Positions 62,239-64,000 of a DNA stretch of 64,000 nt are shown here, in pieces; position 1 is the first letter of the stretch; each line of letters starts with the position of its first letter. The position numbers were made by a program, and so were the translations under genes. The notes below the pieces were generated by a model. It saw only the letters and a program-made list of their open reading frames with translations. It had not been told where the DNA came from and ran no database searches. The stretch is from Labilithrix luteola (lineage in GTDB: Bacteria > Myxococcota_A > Polyangia > Polyangiales > Polyangiaceae), in the NCBI RefSeq assembly GCF_001263205.1, contig NZ_CP012333.1, forward strand, positions 930,001 through 994,000. The letters run 5' to 3'.

Positions 62239-64000
62239 TCAAAGGGACTCGAGATACGCGATCAAATCCCCAATTTGCGTATCCGTGAGTGACGACGTGT
62301 GGCCGTGGAAGTCACCACCACCGCAGGCACCGAAGCGGTCGCGAAGCGTGGTGGCGCAGCCGTCGTGCAAGAACGGCGCACGGGCGCCGACGCCAACCAG
62401 CGGCGGAACCTGGAAGGCCCCTCCAGTACCGACGTCGACGGTCATCGAATTCGTGAATTGCGCCCCGGAATGGCACGTCGAGCAGCCCACGTTGGAATCT
62501 TGGAAAAGGCTCTTTCCACGGGCGACGGCAAGGTCGTCGAGAATCCCCGATTTGGCGGGCGCGGGAAGCGCGAAGAGCCAGCTCTGGAGAGCGTTCTTCT
62601 GGTCCTGCGCGAGCACCGGACCGCTCATTCGTCCGGTCATCACGTCGTCGGTGAGGCGCCCGAGGTCGCTCTCTTCGCCATTCCAGTGATACGGGGCCGT
62701 GCCGGCGAGCGTGCCGTGCATCGAAGGCGTGCGGCGCGTGCCGATCTTGTCGAAGTCCCACACGTGGCCATCGTCGCCGCCTTCTCCGTGGCACGACGCA
62801 CAGGCAAGGCCCGCTCCGGAGTTCGAATGGAAGATGGCGTGTCCGGTGTCTTCGCGGCTCGTATCGTCGAGCGGAATGACGAGGTTGGTCGGCGGAATGA
62901 CAAGCGAGGCAGGCTCACGCGATTGAACCACGAAGGAGTCTTGATAGGCCGCGACCGAAGTGGCCTGTCCCGTGATCTCGACCGGTATTGGGAGATTGCA
63001 GACGCCGTCCTCTATCGACTTTCTGTCGCTGGCAATGACGTAAACTTGCGCCAGGCCTGGCGTATGCCCGTTTCCAGCGGCCACGACCGCATAGCCTGCC
63101 TTGACCTTCGCAACGTCGACAGGCAGCACGACATTGGTCGGCAGGAGATAGGTCCGGTCACTCGCCGCGCGTAGCATCGACGTGGTGCTCTTGTGAATTT
63201 GACACCCGTCGACGTCGCCGCCCCCTGGAGAACCGTTGCCGCCATAGCCGCCAGGCGAGGTGCTCAGCGGGGCGCGCGATGCGAGCTGATGGAGCACGAC
63301 GGGCAGCGTCGTATCGTCGCCCGTCGAGGCGTCGACAGGAGCTGCCGCCGACGGCGAGATCATTCGCCACGCGAGTGTCGCCTCGACCATCGGATCGTCA
63401 ACGACGGCAATCGACGCCTGAAGGACGCCCTCCGTCGTCAGCTCGAAGATTTTGGCCGAACGGAATTGACTCACGAAGATGCGATCACCGAGGACGACCA
63501 CGTCGCGAAGATCGCGCTCGAGTGTGGTGAAGGCGACCTTGGCGCCGTCGGGCGCAGGCGGCAATGCAGCAACTTGACCGTCGGCACAGGCCACGAGCAG
63601 CCGGCTCCGATTCTTGTCGAATGCGATGCCGCGAGGTGCGGGGCAAACGTCGCGCCGAGCGAGCAGCGTTCCCGTCGCGATGTCGATCGTCGCGACGGCA
63701 CCACCACGCCGAAGCACGACGTGCGCGCGGCCGGCATCGTCGACGACGACACGACCAGGCTCGTCGTGTTTGCCGAGGAAGACCTTCTTGACGGTTCGGT
63801 CGGAGAGCGTGACCACGTAAACCTGGTCGCGATCCGGATCGGCGGCGACGGCGACGCCGTCCTCGGTCACGAGCAGCGTTCCTCCCGACAGCGGAGGCGG
63901 CGCGTCGGCCTGGATGACCGTGCGGCCGAACTGCGGTAGCAAGCCACTCGACGGCGTCGGCGGCCTCGACGTGGGCGAGGGTGCCGCGGAATCATCTTCC
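62239..64000 (-). CDS. Beta-propeller/di-heme cytochrome c protein (5' end outside the window)
   Basis: Paralogue of the frameshifted copy next to it; intact and open to the window edge, so the start and signal peptide are not visible. YVTN-type propeller (GGTLLVTEDGVAVAADPDRDQVYVV, RDLRDVVVLGDRIFVSQ), then two heme c motifs (CASCH and CSTCH) with PYHWNGEESD and APFLHDG, which are typical of MauG/CcpA-type di-heme domains. Probably a periplasmic, membrane-tethered electron-transfer or peroxidase protein. Upstream in-frame codons (EDDSAAPSPTSRPPTPSSG) form a linker as in the sister copy. Confidence 0.92.
   Translation of the reverse strand, partial: EDDSAAPSPTSRPPTPSSGLLPQFGRTVIQADAPPPLSGGTLLVTEDGVAVAADPDRDQVYVVTLSDRTVKKVFLGKHDEPGRVVVDDAGRAHVVLRRGGAVATIDIATGTLLARRDVCPAPRGIAFDKNRSRLLVACADGQVAALPPAPDGAKVAFTTLERDLRDVVVLGDRIFVSQFRSAKIFELTTEGVLQASIAVVDDPMVEATLAWRMISPSAAAPVDASTGDDTTLPVVLHQLASRAPLSTSPGGYGGNGSPGGGDVDGCQIHKSTTSMLRAASDRTYLLPTNVVLPVDVAKVKAGYAVVAAGNGHTPGLAQVYVIASDRKSIEDGVCNLPIPVEITGQATSVAAYQDSFVVQSREPASLVIPPTNLVIPLDDTSREDTGHAIFHSNSGAGLACASCHGEGGDDGHVWDFDKIGTRRTPSMHGTLAGTAPYHWNGEESDLGRLTDDVMTGRMSGPVLAQDQKNALQSWLFALPAPAKSGILDDLAVARGKSLFQDSNVGCSTCHSGAQFTNSMTVDVGTGGAFQVPPLVGVGARAPFLHDGCATTLRDRFGACGGGDFHGHTSSLTDTQIGDLIAYLESL

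Noticed and set aside
1..64000. rRNA, tRNA, CRISPR arrays, phage integrases and classic insertion sequences
   Set aside because: I looked for conserved RNA motifs, spaced identical repeats, and transposase or recombinase motifs on both strands and saw none.

Overview
This window is a chromosomal stretch of a GC-rich, predatory-type deltaproteobacterium, most probably a member of the Myxococcota (Polyangiales/Labilithrix-like). The evidence is compositional and by gene content: many lipoproteins with acidic or Ser/Thr/Pro-rich linkers and Cys-rich tails, a eukaryote-like Ser/Thr kinase with a PEGA-domain neighbour, an RsbR-like STAS protein, and an ElbD-like multidomain lipid enzyme. I see no rRNA, tRNA, CRISPR array, integrase or intact insertion sequence. 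The genus is inference.

Layout. 0.5-1.9 kb: an RpoD-family sigma factor, convergent with a leftward aldo/keto reductase. 2.8-7.0 kb: a tightly coupled leftward operon (Ser/Thr kinase, small lipoprotein, periplasmic binding protein, PEGA/TPR protein) whose genes overlap by 4 bases. 7.2-12.7 kb: a catabolic module of FAD oxidase, polysaccharide deacetylase-like protein, VOC protein and fumarylacetoacetase-fold hydrolase (leftward), divergent from a GntR/FCD regulator and an alpha/beta hydrolase, with matching TGTCGACA palindromes at both flanks. 12.7-20.4 kb: BolA, a lamin-tail lipoprotein, an HSDL2-like dehydrogenase, lipoproteins and a GT-C-like membrane protein. 21-26.8 kb: a LigD-type NHEJ protein whose ligase domain has lost its catalytic lysine, a HAD phosphatase, a LarA-like protein and a PAS-STAS protein. 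26.9-34.7 kb: lipoprotein glutathione peroxidase, Ada, an esterase-like lipoprotein, an ECF sigma factor with a coupled membrane partner, and a beta-barrel protein. 35.1-45.3 kb: a large lipoprotein, then the 1591-residue reductase/acyl-ligase/ACP/acyltransferase/SCP2 fusion, an NAD-dependent epimerase-like protein and a lipid kinase, resembling a myxobacterial ether-lipid locus. 45.4-57 kb: a paired M16 protease (active plus inactive subunit), ketopantoate-reductase-like and Tam-like enzymes, a DUF885 metallopeptidase, a 2OG oxygenase, a redoxin, an acyltransferase and a frameshifted trypsin-like protease. 57-64 kb: a GlcD-type oxidase, a beta-barrel protein, a MoxR ATPase, and two tandem beta-propeller/di-heme cytochromes, one frameshifted and the other running off the window end.

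The most interesting observations are the ElbD-like lipid locus, the pseudo-ligase LigD, the four-gene kinase/binding-protein operon, a two-copy ~133-bp palindromic intergenic repeat family, recurrent 9-base tandem repeats at gene edges, and two single-base frameshifts next to short G/C runs that look like either recent decay or assembly errors.
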